A stretch of DNA of 64,000 bases from CALSMU01 sp965230225 (GCA_965230225.1 CBDDKM010000010.1:62001-126000); one strand, 5' to 3'. Positions 36,240 to 45,595 are shown, numbered from the stretch's first letter. Notes: generated by a model not told the origin, from the letters alone. Made by a program: numbers and translations.

Positions 36240-37314
36240 TACAACATCTGTTACAAGCAGGAAACAGCCCATCTGCCTTCATCAAATCCTTCCTGAACTG
36301 ACCATATTTGGTAGAGTTCCAAATTTCCTTCAAAATATTATCATAAACGTTACCCATAGAAACATTGTAACACCTTCCGTGTGCTGGAATAACATCCCCA
36401 TTGGTTTTTATCATCATGTTGCTAAAGGCATCATTACACACCTTTCCAATCTTAATTTCAGGTTGATGATAAAAGGTTTTTAATTCCTCGATTGAGTTCA
36501 ATTCTGGAGAAAACGACAAGGTAAAAGGATATTTCTCCTCTTTAATCTTTTTCACTTGCTCCAACACTTTCTCCAGATCGACTTTACTCATATCTGTTTC
36601 CTCAATGTTAGAGTGAGTAGCATGGTATTTATTACCATAAACAACATTATGAGCAGAGGCCATTTTCTCTGTAATAAAATTGGGATGTAAAAACCCAATG
36701 TGCCTAACCGGAAGGTTTTTAAAATAATCTGCAAAAGCCTTAAGTTCTTCGAAGTTCCATTCGGTAATAACACAAAAAACTGAAATTTCAGGAGCTCCCG
36801 ACAATGAAGCCAAATACTCTATTCCTTCGATTGCTTTCTGAAATGATTTTTGATTTCCACGAATGTAATTGTGGGTCTCCTCCAGACCATCCAAAGAAAT
36901 GAATAATTCATTTAATCCAGCTTCCACCAAATCATCTGCTTTACGCTTAAGGTTTAAAGCATTAGTGGTAATGGAAGTATACAGTCCTTTTTGATTAGCG
37001 TAAATCAAGGATTCTTTTAATTCCGGATAAACCAATGGTTCGGTAAAAGCGTATCCTACCTTAACTTTTGGCCAGTGAGTAGCTGCCTGATCAATGATTG
37101 TTCTGAACAATTCGATAGGCATGTTTAAGGGCTTAGCACCAACCAGATTTTGAGCAAAATTGGTTTCAAGATTATTGGTTCCAACATCGCACATTTTACA
37201 GTGCAAATTGCAAACATTGTTCACTCCAAGTATTAGCCATTCCGGGCCAAAACTAAGCTTAGAGGGCCAAAGAACCTTGTTGGTCTTCTTTATGGTACGT
37301 TTTACTATTGACAT
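36229..37314 (-). CDS. radical SAM protein with SPASM-like C-terminus, 361 aa
   Basis: Radical SAM cluster motif NVCNLHCKMCDVG with Cys35, Cys39, Cys42 close to the N-terminus, so there is no cobalamin-binding domain. Further core motifs are GYAFTEPLVYPELKES (GE-like motif) and LFISLDGLEETHNYIRG near residue 130. The C-terminal SPASM-like region has KVCNDAFSNMMIKTNGDV, HGRCYNVSMGNVYD and a final ACNRCCSAF, giving Cys ligands for auxiliary clusters. Related enzymes modify peptides or sugars; in polysaccharide loci they are sometimes dehydrogenases or epimerases. Substrate unknown. First gene of a five-gene minus-strand operon running to 32003. Confidence 0.87.
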   Translation of the reverse strand: MSIVKRTIKKTNKVLWPSKLSFGPEWLILGVNNVCNLHCKMCDVGTNNLETNFAQNLVGAKPLNMPIELFRTIIDQAATHWPKVKVGYAFTEPLVYPELKESLIYANQKGLYTSITTNALNLKRKADDLVEAGLNELFISLDGLEETHNYIRGNQKSFQKAIEGIEYLASLSGAPEISVFCVITEWNFEELKAFADYFKNLPVRHIGFLHPNFITEKMASAHNVVYGNKYHATHSNIEETDMSKVDLEKVLEQVKKIKEEKYPFTLSFSPELNSIEELKTFYHQPEIKIGKVCNDAFSNMMIKTNGDVIPAHGRCYNVSMGNVYDNILKEIWNSTKYGQFRKDLMKADGLFPACNRCCSAF

Positions 37315-37330
37315 TCAGTTCAGGAAGCGT

Positions 37331-37338
37331 CAAAACTA
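37331..37338 (-). promoter_or_regulatory. candidate -7 element for the radical SAM operon
   Basis: On the minus strand this reads TAGTTTTG, matching TAnnTTTG, 16 bp before the ATG at 37314. No clear TTG at -33 spacing. Confidence 0.3.
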
Positions 37339-37390
37339 CTGCATTAATTTTATATTTTCGCATAGATTTTTTGAGAATTTAAATGACCCT

Positions 37391-38815
37391 ATGGGATCAA
37401 ATCCACTTCTGTATTCAATTGTATTTCTGATTATTCTGGTTTCAGGGTGTTCATCGGAAGAAAAAAAGACGGAACAAACCTCGTCTACCAGTAGTTCATC
37501 TTCGGACATCCACTTCTGGGAAAGTACCTTTCAATTATATCCGGTAGTTAAGAACATGGAAATTCCATGGGACATGGTTTATGACTCAGAAGGGTACATT
37601 TGGTTTACGGAGAAAAAAGGAAACGTTTACCGACTTAAGGACAGAACGTGGGAACTGGAGCACATTCATACCATTGATGAAGTTTTTATGTCGCAAGAAG
37701 AAAACTCAGGACTACACTCCATGATGTTGCACCCACAATGGCCGGATTCTTCCTATGTATATTGCCATTACACCTATACCAAATTTCAATCAAAACTGGT
37801 GAGGTACCACTTTGATCAAGCATCAAACAAGTTAATTTTTGATAGAAATATCTTCGATCCATTACATGCCGAAAGATCCCACAATGGATCCCGAATGACC
37901 ATCGATGAACAGGGCTGCATTTTGTTTTGTATTGGAGAGGCTTACCGATTTGATCCTGCCCTGGACACCAATGATTATAGTGGTAAAGTGCTTCGATTTA
38001 ACCCAGATGGAAGTGTACCGGAAGATAATCCATTCGGTAATCATGTGTGGAGTATTGGGCACAGAAACCCGCAGGGATTGTATTATGGTTCTAACGGTAT
38101 TCTGTACAGTGCAGAACACGGACCTGCTACGGATGATGAGATCAACATTATTGAAAAGGGAGGAAACTACGGTTGGCCTAAAGTTTTGGGATATTGCGAT
38201 ACTGAGGAAGAAAAAGAATATTGTGCCACTCATAAGGTTAATGAGCCTCTTTGGGCCTGGACACCAACCGAAGCACCTTCGAGCATTGCCTATTATGGCA
38301 GCGATTATTTTCCAGAGTGGAAAAACTCATTGTTGCAGTGTTTCTTAAAGGGAGGAAGAATGCATTGGTTACCACTTACTGAAGATGGAAGAACAGCTTT
38401 GGATGAATACCGATTTTTCTGTGCAGACATCATTCGAATAAGAGATGTACTCATTACACCAGATGGAAGAGTATTCTTAACTTCTTCTAACATGGAAGTA
38501 CATAAACCACCATCGTTTCCTGAAGATGACAAAGTTTTTGAGGTCATCAACCTCAACAAAGAAGGTGAATTGAAACTTCAGTTTACTGCTAATGACCAGG
38601 AAAAAAGTTTCGAAATAACCTCTTCTTCTAACCTCATGGAAGGAGAAGTATCTATTGTTAACTACATCGGTACTCCTCAGGTAACAGAACGAGTTGACGA
38701 AAACTCCAAATCCGCAAAGCTAAATTGGTGGCCCGAAGAAGCCGGTTATTACTTCATTAAGATAAAGTTAATCGACGGTAGAAACATTCAAAAGCGCTTT
38801 ACCTATGAACCATAA
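37391..38815 (+). CDS. PQQ-dependent sugar dehydrogenase-like lipoprotein (GSDH fold), 474 aa
   Basis: Signal peptide and lipobox (MGSNPLLYSIVFLIILVSGC, Cys near residue 20). The six-bladed propeller of the soluble aldose sugar dehydrogenase family is recognisable: MEIPWDMVYDSEGYIWFTEK at blade one, RSHNGSRMTIDEQG (with the catalytic-type His), KVLRFNPDGSVPEDNPFG, WSIGHRNPQGLYYG and SAEHGPATDDEINIIEKGGN with YGWP. A C-terminal beta module of about 100 residues follows. Such enzymes oxidise sugars with PQQ; cofactor use here is not shown. The start at 37391 begins the signal peptide. The TonB receptor gene overlaps its end by 11 nt. Confidence 0.88.
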   Translation: MGSNPLLYSIVFLIILVSGCSSEEKKTEQTSSTSSSSSDIHFWESTFQLYPVVKNMEIPWDMVYDSEGYIWFTEKKGNVYRLKDRTWELEHIHTIDEVFMSQEENSGLHSMMLHPQWPDSSYVYCHYTYTKFQSKLVRYHFDQASNKLIFDRNIFDPLHAERSHNGSRMTIDEQGCILFCIGEAYRFDPALDTNDYSGKVLRFNPDGSVPEDNPFGNHVWSIGHRNPQGLYYGSNGILYSAEHGPATDDEINIIEKGGNYGWPKVLGYCDTEEEKEYCATHKVNEPLWAWTPTEAPSSIAYYGSDYFPEWKNSLLQCFLKGGRMHWLPLTEDGRTALDEYRFFCADIIRIRDVLITPDGRVFLTSSNMEVHKPPSFPEDDKVFEVINLNKEGELKLQFTANDQEKSFEITSSSNLMEGEVSIVNYIGTPQVTERVDENSKSAKLNWWPEEAGYYFIKIKLIDGRNIQKRFTYEP

Positions 38816-40829
38816 GCTACTCTTGGGGGTTCTACTGCTATTTGCTTTCAATGCAACTTCCCAAAAAAATGACTTAAAACCTGTTATTGTTAAAGGTTTT
38901 TCCGACAAAGATTCCATTCATAAAACACCTACCTCTGCTTCAGTAATAGAAATAAGAGCCATACAACATCAAGCTAGCGGTTCGTTAAACTTTCCTTTAA
39001 ATCAAATAGCCGGAGTAAGCTTCGAAGAAAGAGGTTATGGTGGTAGCAGAAGAATCTCTATTAGAGGGAGTGCTCTTCGTTCACCCTTTGGAGTTAGAAA
39101 CATTAAATGCTACTGGAATGGAATGCCGGTTACCAGTCCAGACGGTTCCTCTCCCATTGAAATATTTTCTCCTAATATCATCAATCGCATCCATGTTCTA
39201 AAAGGAACCACAGGTAGTTTTTATGGAGCCGGTACCGGAGGAACACTATTGTTCGAGTCTGATATTTACAACACTTCTCAAGCCATTATTACTCTGGAGC
39301 ATGGTTCTTACGGATTAATGGGACTGCAATCCAATGTACACGTAGTAGAAGAGAAAAATCAATTCAACGTTCGATTAAACTACACTCAAAATAATGGTTA
39401 TCGGGATCAGGAAGGAAACAAAGGGAAACATGCATTATTGCAATGGAACCATCAGCTGAACAAAAACCATAAGTTATTTTTACTGGGGTTTCTTTACGAA
39501 GGGTCATGGGGACTTCCGGGAGCAATAGACAGCATAACTGCTTTAAGCTCTCCAACAACTGCCTCTGATTTTGCCATTGTAAATAATACCAGAGTAGATC
39601 GATTACGAACTCAGGTTGGTATTGGCCACGAATGGAACAGGGCCAATATAAATTGGAAAACCATTTTGTATGGAAATCTTTCCAATAAGGTCAATCCATA
39701 CGGAACTTCGGCTTTCTACAACGGCTTCAAAGATGAAAAACAAAAGGGGTTCGGAGGAAGAACTACTGCTTCCAAGATGTTTATCGTCAACCCAAGTATT
39801 AGAATCAAAAGCTCAATTGGAGCCGAATTCCAACAAGAAAGCAACAACTTTCAGGAATTTGATATAGTAGATGGTGACAAAGGAGGCCAAAGAAACCATT
39901 TTGATATTCAGAGTCAAAACACGCTGGGGTTTCTTCAATTATCCGGAATACATGTAAACGGAACCAGATTGAGTATTGGAGGTAGTTTAAACCAAATCAA
40001 TTATCAATTCAACGACCTATTGGCCAATGCTACGATTAACCAGTCGGGTAACAGTCATTTTGACCTGCTGGACTCCTACAAAGCAACACTTTCTCAACAA
40101 TTAAAGAAAAACCTCCTGTTTGTCAACTATAGCAATGGCTATTCGGCACCTTCAGTTTGGGAAATGACCAACGAAGATGGAACTTACAATACTCGACTTC
40201 AACCGGAACAAGTAACTACACTGGAAGCAGGATGGAAAAATCATTCGGCTAAAAACTTATATGTTCAATTGGTTGGTTATCACTCCTGGCTGGAAAATGG
40301 AATTGTAGCAACACCACTCCCTTCCGGTTATACAGAATTTACCAATGGTGGCATAGCTCAATTGCAAGGGGTAGAATTGGAGTCAGCTGCCAAGCTATAT
40401 TTTAGTGATAAGCTTTATACTGAACTTAAAACGGGGTATCAGTTTCAGCACTACACTTTCACAGAGTATATTCAGGATGGTGTAGATCTTTCCAACAAGG
40501 TATTTCCGGGAGTTCCACAGCATCGAGTTACCAATTCCATCAGTTTTAAGATTGATCAAACCTATCGCATCGGAATAAGGCATCAATTTGTAGACGAACG
40601 ATTCCTAAACGATCTAAACACCCTCTCCCACCCATCGTATCACCTGTTTAATGTATTTGCCAATGCACTTTATGTTGGCGATAAGTTAGTCATGCTTGCA
40701 CGAGTTGGCGTTAACAATGTATTAGATCAGCAATACAGCTCATTTATTCAATACAATGCTTTTGGTGGTAGGTATTACAACCCATCACCTGGAAGAAACT
40801 ATTACATAAGGTTAACCTTTGCCATCTAG
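38805..40829 (+). CDS. TonB-dependent outer-membrane receptor, 674 aa
   Basis: Signal peptide MNHKLLLGVLLLFAFNATSQ. Plug domain at about residues 35-150 with TPTSASVIEIRAI, GYGGSRRISIRGSALRSPFG and VLKGTTGSFYGAGTGGTL, the usual plug signature. The beta-barrel covers the rest, with alternating strands and the terminal YYIRLTFAI strand ending in hydrophobic Ile. It has no N-terminal carboxypeptidase-like extension or SusD partner, so it is not a SusC protein; the ligand may be a metal chelate, vitamin or PQQ-like cofactor. Co-transcribed with the sugar dehydrogenase-like lipoprotein before it. Its stop overlaps the convergent glycosyltransferase. Confidence 0.93.
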   Translation: MNHKLLLGVLLLFAFNATSQKNDLKPVIVKGFSDKDSIHKTPTSASVIEIRAIQHQASGSLNFPLNQIAGVSFEERGYGGSRRISIRGSALRSPFGVRNIKCYWNGMPVTSPDGSSPIEIFSPNIINRIHVLKGTTGSFYGAGTGGTLLFESDIYNTSQAIITLEHGSYGLMGLQSNVHVVEEKNQFNVRLNYTQNNGYRDQEGNKGKHALLQWNHQLNKNHKLFLLGFLYEGSWGLPGAIDSITALSSPTTASDFAIVNNTRVDRLRTQVGIGHEWNRANINWKTILYGNLSNKVNPYGTSAFYNGFKDEKQKGFGGRTTASKMFIVNPSIRIKSSIGAEFQQESNNFQEFDIVDGDKGGQRNHFDIQSQNTLGFLQLSGIHVNGTRLSIGGSLNQINYQFNDLLANATINQSGNSHFDLLDSYKATLSQQLKKNLLFVNYSNGYSAPSVWEMTNEDGTYNTRLQPEQVTTLEAGWKNHSAKNLYVQLVGYHSWLENGIVATPLPSGYTEFTNGGIAQLQGVELESAAKLYFSDKLYTELKTGYQFQHYTFTEYIQDGVDLSNKVFPGVPQHRVTNSISFKIDQTYRIGIRHQFVDERFLNDLNTLSHPSYHLFNVFANALYVGDKLVMLARVGVNNVLDQQYSSFIQYNAFGGRYYNPSPGRNYYIRLTFAI

Positions 40830-41860
40830 CCATTCAACCACCAATCGGTATAGGCTTGAACAGTGTCTTCTAATGAGTAATAACTTAATGGTTCAAAGGA
40901 TTCTGTTTCCAGGTTCTTTCTAATTAAGGAAACGGCGTCTTCAATGTTTCGGAATGTTTGGATGGATTCATGCTCATGAGCCATTCCTACGGGAGTTGAC
41001 AACACTCTTGCTCCACAACTTAAAGCCTCATTCAACACCATACCATAGGACTCGTAAGTAGAAGTGTGTAAAAACACCTTGCTCTGTTTCATTAGCTCTA
41101 ATACCTTTTCTCTTGGTTGCTCTCCTAATAGCTCCAAAGTATCTTCCAGATTTTTCTCTTCTATTAACCTTTGTAATCTTGGCTTCTCAGGGCCACCTCC
41201 CACCAGTTTAACTCTTACCTCTCCATACTTTCTTAACTCTTCAACAATTAATACAAATAAGTCATATTGCTTCAGAGGAATGAGGCTTCCAACACCTAAC
41301 ACATCGATGATTCTTGGCTTATTGGTTACCGGTTGTGGTTCTACACCAAATGGAATTACTCTTTGAATCTCTTTGTTCCAGGTATTTCTGAATTGAATTT
41401 GTTGATAGTTGGACAATACAGATAAAGACGGTAGAGTTCCCATGCTTTTGATGTATTTATTCCCTTTTAAGGCTTCTTGTCCCATCAAAGAACAGGAATG
41501 GGCAATATCATATCCTTTACTGAGTTTAGCTCCCATATAGGCACATTCTGTAAGCCAAAAACTATGAATATGATCAACTGCCAGGTTATTGTGAATTCTT
41601 CTGAACTCCTTCAATACTTTTCTCCAGGTAATTAGTCTTTTAACTCCTTTTTTGTTGTTTCCTCCTATAGCGGATATTTTGTATCCATGCCACTCATAAT
41701 TGGACGGAGAATAAGGGTACTGAAAAGCAATAATGCTGATCTCAAACAACGAACGATCCAGGTGTTGCAATAGAAGTTGAACTGGAGGAACACAAAGGTA
41801 ATCTTCCTCATCCTTTGGAAACCCTGGAATCAGTAGAACGATATGTTTTTTGTTATTCAC
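40826..41860 (-). CDS. glycosyltransferase family 4-like, 344 aa
   Basis: A GT-B retaining glycosyltransferase. The first Rossmann half has HIVLLIPGFPKDEEDY and DHIHSFWLTECAYMGAK. The second half has IDVLGVGSLIPLKQYDLFV near residue 190, VKLVGGGPEKPRLQRL, ELLGEQPREKVLELM and HTSTYESYGMVLNEALSCG, where the E-x7-E motif is seen as ESYGMVLNE. It would add a sugar from a nucleotide donor to a lipid-linked acceptor in the cytoplasm. The start is uncertain: GTG 41860 precedes the first strand directly, while an ATG at 41911 would add 17 residues and overlap the divergent gene's upstream region. Confidence 0.87.
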   Translation of the reverse strand: MNNKKHIVLLIPGFPKDEEDYLCVPPVQLLLQHLDRSLFEISIIAFQYPYSPSNYEWHGYKISAIGGNNKKGVKRLITWRKVLKEFRRIHNNLAVDHIHSFWLTECAYMGAKLSKGYDIAHSCSLMGQEALKGNKYIKSMGTLPSLSVLSNYQQIQFRNTWNKEIQRVIPFGVEPQPVTNKPRIIDVLGVGSLIPLKQYDLFVLIVEELRKYGEVRVKLVGGGPEKPRLQRLIEEKNLEDTLELLGEQPREKVLELMKQSKVFLHTSTYESYGMVLNEALSCGARVLSTPVGMAHEHESIQTFRNIEDAVSLIRKNLETESFEPLSYYSLEDTVQAYTDWWLNG

Positions 41861-41931
41861 GTGGAGGCTAAAGATACCATTTGAAATTTGATTTGTACTT
41901 TCGACATCCACTTGAAAGAGTTAATCTTTTG

Positions 41932-43416
41932 ATGAAAGAGTTGCTACAAAAATATTGGTTTGTCGTTGTTTTCACGTTAATGATCTGTTCGAGGTTTTTC
42001 CATTTTGGCGATGAAATTGATTCACCGCATGCCTGGAGACAAAGCGATACTGCCCAATACATTGACTCTTTCGCTAAGGAGAGAATTAGTTTGAGCAAAC
42101 CCTCTGTAGCATGGATGGGGAGCCATAAAACATTAATATTAGAATTTCCTCTACCCGAAGCCATGGTGGCCGTTTTGTACAAAGTATTTGGAGAACATTT
42201 GTTTATTGCTCGATTGTTTTTCCTGTTCTTCTTTACCATTTCTGCCATCTTCTTCTACAAAATTTTGAAACTGTTTTTTCAGGATAAAATTCCTGAAATA
42301 GCCACCATTATTTTTACCTCTGTTCCTTTGGCTTTATTCTATTCAAGAGCCATTCACATTGATTTCTTTGCACTTGCTTTTGCTCATGGTATGCTCTATT
42401 ATTTCCTTAAAGGAACCATTAATCAGCATTATCCATCCTTAATTATTGGAACCTGTTTAGGTACCATCGCTTTTTTGGTAAAAGTACCTTATGCTTTCTT
42501 CTTGTTTCTTCCTCTATTGGTAGTGGCTTTTCAAGAAAACAAGCTGGTTTGGCTAGTAAAACACTTTTACATTGCCATTGTTCCTGCCAGTGCATTTTTA
42601 ATCTGGAACTCTTATAAAAACAAAATAAATGCTGAAACGCCAGAATATACTTTTATTCCTAACTACAACCGATTTACCGATATGTGGTATTGGTATTTTG
42701 GTCCCTGGGCTCAACGGTCTGTACCAGAATTGTGGAGTAAGATTTACAATAGAATCACTTTAGAAGTAGCTGGTGTTACTGGTTATTTAGTTGCTGCAGC
42801 AGGACTTGTACTTTATCCTAAAAACAAGTCTTACGTATTTGGTATTACCTGGCTAATTGGATCTCTAATTTATTTAGTGGTCTTCTTCAATCTAAATCAA
42901 GTACATAATTACTACCAAATTCCATTCATTGCCCCTTTAAGTTTATTAATGGCTATTGGAATTGTAAAAATTCAGCATTGGCTGGATAACCCTTCAAAAA
43001 AGATCACCTGGATGATGGGGTCTATTGGTATGATTCTATTGCTCAATTACCACTATGCAGAGAAGAATTACTACATCGTAAACGAAGATCAAATAGCTAT
43101 TGGTAACCTCATCAAAGAACATTCGAGCCAGGAAGATATTATCATTATTACCTACGGAGGATTATCTCCACAGTGCCCTAATATTCTCTATCAGGCAGAG
43201 CGATATGGTTGGAGTATTCCCTACCGTGACCTTACTCCTAGTCTGGTTTACCAGCTATGGCAAGAGGAGCATGTGGATCAATTGTACATTGTAAACGATG
43301 AAAAACCTGGAGGAGAATTAGGTATCTTTTACGATGCTATGCCTAATGGTAAAGTACACCACATAAAGGAGCATAACTTAACCATCTTCTCCTGTGATTT
43401 GAATTTTGAACAGTAA
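41932..43416 (+). CDS. GT39/ArnT-like glycosyltransferase membrane protein, 494 aa
   Basis: A GT-C type inner-membrane enzyme using a polyprenyl-phosphate sugar. After the first helix comes the D-E-containing periplasmic loop GDEIDSPHAWRQSDTAQY near residues 27-44, diagnostic of the ArnT/PMT-like group, then about 10 more helices (for example FFLFFFTISAIFFYK, ALAFAHGMLYYFL) and a C-terminal soluble region of about 110 residues. It would glycosylate a lipid or polymer at the periplasmic face. The start is taken at Met 41932 (MKELLQKYWFVVV), which leads directly into helix one; an ATG at 41881 is also in frame. Confidence 0.82.
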   Translation: MKELLQKYWFVVVFTLMICSRFFHFGDEIDSPHAWRQSDTAQYIDSFAKERISLSKPSVAWMGSHKTLILEFPLPEAMVAVLYKVFGEHLFIARLFFLFFFTISAIFFYKILKLFFQDKIPEIATIIFTSVPLALFYSRAIHIDFFALAFAHGMLYYFLKGTINQHYPSLIIGTCLGTIAFLVKVPYAFFLFLPLLVVAFQENKLVWLVKHFYIAIVPASAFLIWNSYKNKINAETPEYTFIPNYNRFTDMWYWYFGPWAQRSVPELWSKIYNRITLEVAGVTGYLVAAAGLVLYPKNKSYVFGITWLIGSLIYLVVFFNLNQVHNYYQIPFIAPLSLLMAIGIVKIQHWLDNPSKKITWMMGSIGMILLLNYHYAEKNYYIVNEDQIAIGNLIKEHSSQEDIIIITYGGLSPQCPNILYQAERYGWSIPYRDLTPSLVYQLWQEEHVDQLYIVNDEKPGGELGIFYDAMPNGKVHHIKEHNLTIFSCDLNFEQ

Positions 43417-44790
43417 CTATTTACTCGTTCTCATTAGCATACGGGCCAACTTAGCTTTCACCCTGTACTTTAATGCGGGCTCTTTATTCTCTGGATTAGT
43501 AACCGCCTGATAAGCCTTTAACTCATTTACCATGTACTTGATGGCATATTCGTAGTATTTATTACTGTATGTTCTTTTAAAATCAATTTGACGATCGGTA
43601 GAGGCAGCCCACTCAGGAGCATAAACAATGTCCTTTTCTACCTGATGATATAATGCTGTGCCCTTTATCGGGTAAGCTTTGGTTATGGTAAAAGCCGAAG
43701 GATTACAGGCTTTTAAATGCTCCACCGTTTCCAATATATCTTCCTCTTTTTCGCCGGGGTATCCCACCATAATAAAAGTGCCCGCTTCCATTCCCAATGC
43801 TCTGGTTTCCTGCATCATTTCTCTTACTGTATGCACATTCACCTTCCTGTCCATAGCATCCACAATGGGCTGAGATCCACTTTCCGCACCGATCCAAATT
43901 CTAAAACAACCAGAATCCTTAAGCAACTCCAACACCTCTGTATTTAACCGCTCTGCTCTGGTGATGCACTCATATTGAATGGAAACACTTCTGCTTTTCA
44001 TTTCCTGATGGAATGCTTTGATCCACTTATGACTTACTGTAAATACGTCATCTACAAACCACAGAGCATCCGGCTGATATTCTTTAATAAGCCATTCTAT
44101 CTCATCCACCACCAACTTAGGCGAACGTCTACGATAGCTTTGTCCGTAAACAGCAGTACTACACCACTTACAGGTATAAGGGCACCCTCTTTGAGTAGAT
44201 ACATTTAATGTTCTTTTTCCGTGGTATTGTTGCCAGATATTCAAGTACTTCTCCAGATCTATTCCTGTTCTATTAGGAAAAGGTAGCTCATCAATATTTT
44301 TAATCTTAATTCGAGCTTCGTTCTTAATTTTTTTTCCTGTACCATCTTTAAATGCCAATCCGGGAATACTAGAAAAATCTTTCGCCCCAATATACTGTTG
44401 AGTAAACTCATACAAGGTCTCCTCCCCTTCTCCAATCACCAAAAAGTCTGCTCCATGATCCAGATAGTTTTCCCAGTTGTAAGTAATATCCGGGCCTCCC
44501 AGAAGAATCTTTGTATCCCCCTTCTCCTTGATCAATTTGATCAACTGAAGGATTTTCACCTTGGTCATTAAATTGGTGTAAATAGCTATCACATCAGGAG
44601 TACTCTCCTCAATATGATTCAATAAAGATTCAGTAGTAGAAAACGTAGTATCCAACAACTGGTGTTCAACACCTCTTTCATTCAAATAAGCGGATAGGTA
44701 CAATATCCCAAGCGGAGGATAAGGCTTCATGATTTGTTGCTCCACCTGATCCTCTGCAATAAAATACCCGTGTGTTAACAGCAACTTCAT
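43417..44790 (-). CDS. B12-binding-type radical SAM protein, 457 aa
   Basis: N-terminal cobalamin-binding-like domain (MKLLLTHGYFIAEDQ; PYPPLGILYLSAYLNERG near 24-41; FLVIGEGEETLYEF near 126-139). The core has RGCPYTCKWC (Cys203, Cys207, Cys210), ALWFVDDVFTVSHK and RIWIGAESGSQPIVDAMDRK, and the third section has GTFIMVGYPGEKEEDIL. It matches the 22400-23827 protein over its length, so the two are probably paralogues from a duplication. It overlaps the methyltransferase upstream by 4 nt and abuts the convergent GT39-like gene with no gap. Substrate unknown. Confidence 0.9.
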   Translation of the reverse strand: MKLLLTHGYFIAEDQVEQQIMKPYPPLGILYLSAYLNERGVEHQLLDTTFSTTESLLNHIEESTPDVIAIYTNLMTKVKILQLIKLIKEKGDTKILLGGPDITYNWENYLDHGADFLVIGEGEETLYEFTQQYIGAKDFSSIPGLAFKDGTGKKIKNEARIKIKNIDELPFPNRTGIDLEKYLNIWQQYHGKRTLNVSTQRGCPYTCKWCSTAVYGQSYRRRSPKLVVDEIEWLIKEYQPDALWFVDDVFTVSHKWIKAFHQEMKSRSVSIQYECITRAERLNTEVLELLKDSGCFRIWIGAESGSQPIVDAMDRKVNVHTVREMMQETRALGMEAGTFIMVGYPGEKEEDILETVEHLKACNPSAFTITKAYPIKGTALYHQVEKDIVYAPEWAASTDRQIDFKRTYSNKYYEYAIKYMVNELKAYQAVTNPENKEPALKYRVKAKLARMLMRTSK

Positions 44791-45581
44791 CTCTTTCTTG
44801 CAGCTATTATATAATGATCAGATCGAGTAGCTAAAAAGGTAGACCTTGCCCACCTCTTTTCCAACCTGTTCAGAAACTTCAACAAACCTATTCTTCTTTT
44901 AAAAAACGGCTCTAGATACGAAGGAGGTAAAAAAGCAGCAACCGGTCTAATCAGTTCCACCTCAAAATGACCATTTAGCATGTTTTTCACCTCTGCAGGA
45001 GAGTAATACCACGTTCCTACATCTTTCCCTTCCACATTAACCATTACAGCTTCAGAAGTGTTTCTTCTAAATGCTTTTTTCCAATCCAGTTTCAGTAAAA
45101 AATAGAAGGTTTCCATCCAGCATTTTTTAGGCATGATTACCCAAACTAATTGGCTTCCTTTCTTCATCTTACCTCCTAACTTGTCAATCAGTACCAATAA
45201 CTCTTCCGACGACAAACAATTTAAACCTCCAAAGTTGGAAAAGATAAGGTCCTGCTCATTCAGGTTTTCCAACGATTCAATTTCCTGAAATTTAAGTTCC
45301 TTAAATACTACGTCATCCGTCTGTTGCTCCGCTAACCGAATCATTTCTGGAGAAGCATCCGTTGCTAATACCTTATGTCCCTTTCGCTGCAAATAACCAG
45401 CATCGTAACCAGTACCACAGTTTAGTTCCAGAACATTTCTGGATGTATGATGCACTTTTAATTCTTCGAGCCAGTGATATACCCTTGAACGCTGCATCTG
45501 GCCAATATTGGAAAAGGTAAACGTATCATCGTACCCAACTGCAGCGTGATCAAAATCTTGTATGGTGGTTTTTGTATTCAA
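44787..45581 (-). CDS. class I SAM-dependent methyltransferase, 264 aa
   Basis: Motif I is VLELNCGTGYDAGYLQRKG near residue 49, strand 2 is VLATDASPEMIRLAEQQ, and motif IV is LIFSNFGGLNCLSSEELLVL near 117. The Asn in NCGTG where GCGTG is usual is a common tolerated change. The C-terminal half (about 150-264) includes VNVEGKDVGTWYYSPAEV and a basic tail. Probably methylates a sugar or lipid together with the adjacent radical SAM enzyme, whose ATG overlaps its stop. No ATG start exists: TTG 45590 falls inside a TAnnTTTG-like box, so TTG 45581 is chosen; the true start remains uncertain. Confidence 0.83.
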   Translation of the reverse strand: MNTKTTIQDFDHAAVGYDDTFTFSNIGQMQRSRVYHWLEELKVHHTSRNVLELNCGTGYDAGYLQRKGHKVLATDASPEMIRLAEQQTDDVVFKELKFQEIESLENLNEQDLIFSNFGGLNCLSSEELLVLIDKLGGKMKKGSQLVWVIMPKKCWMETFYFLLKLDWKKAFRRNTSEAVMVNVEGKDVGTWYYSPAEVKNMLNGHFEVELIRPVAAFLPPSYLEPFFKRRIGLLKFLNRLEKRWARSTFLATRSDHYIIAARKR

Positions 45582-45587
45582 TTCCTG

Positions 45588-45595
45588 CAAATATA
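45588..45595 (-). promoter_or_regulatory. candidate -7 element for the methyltransferase/radical SAM pair
   Basis: The minus strand reads TATATTTG (TAnnTTTG). It contains the upstream TTG of the longest frame, so that start is unlikely. No TTG at -33 spacing. Confidence 0.3.
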
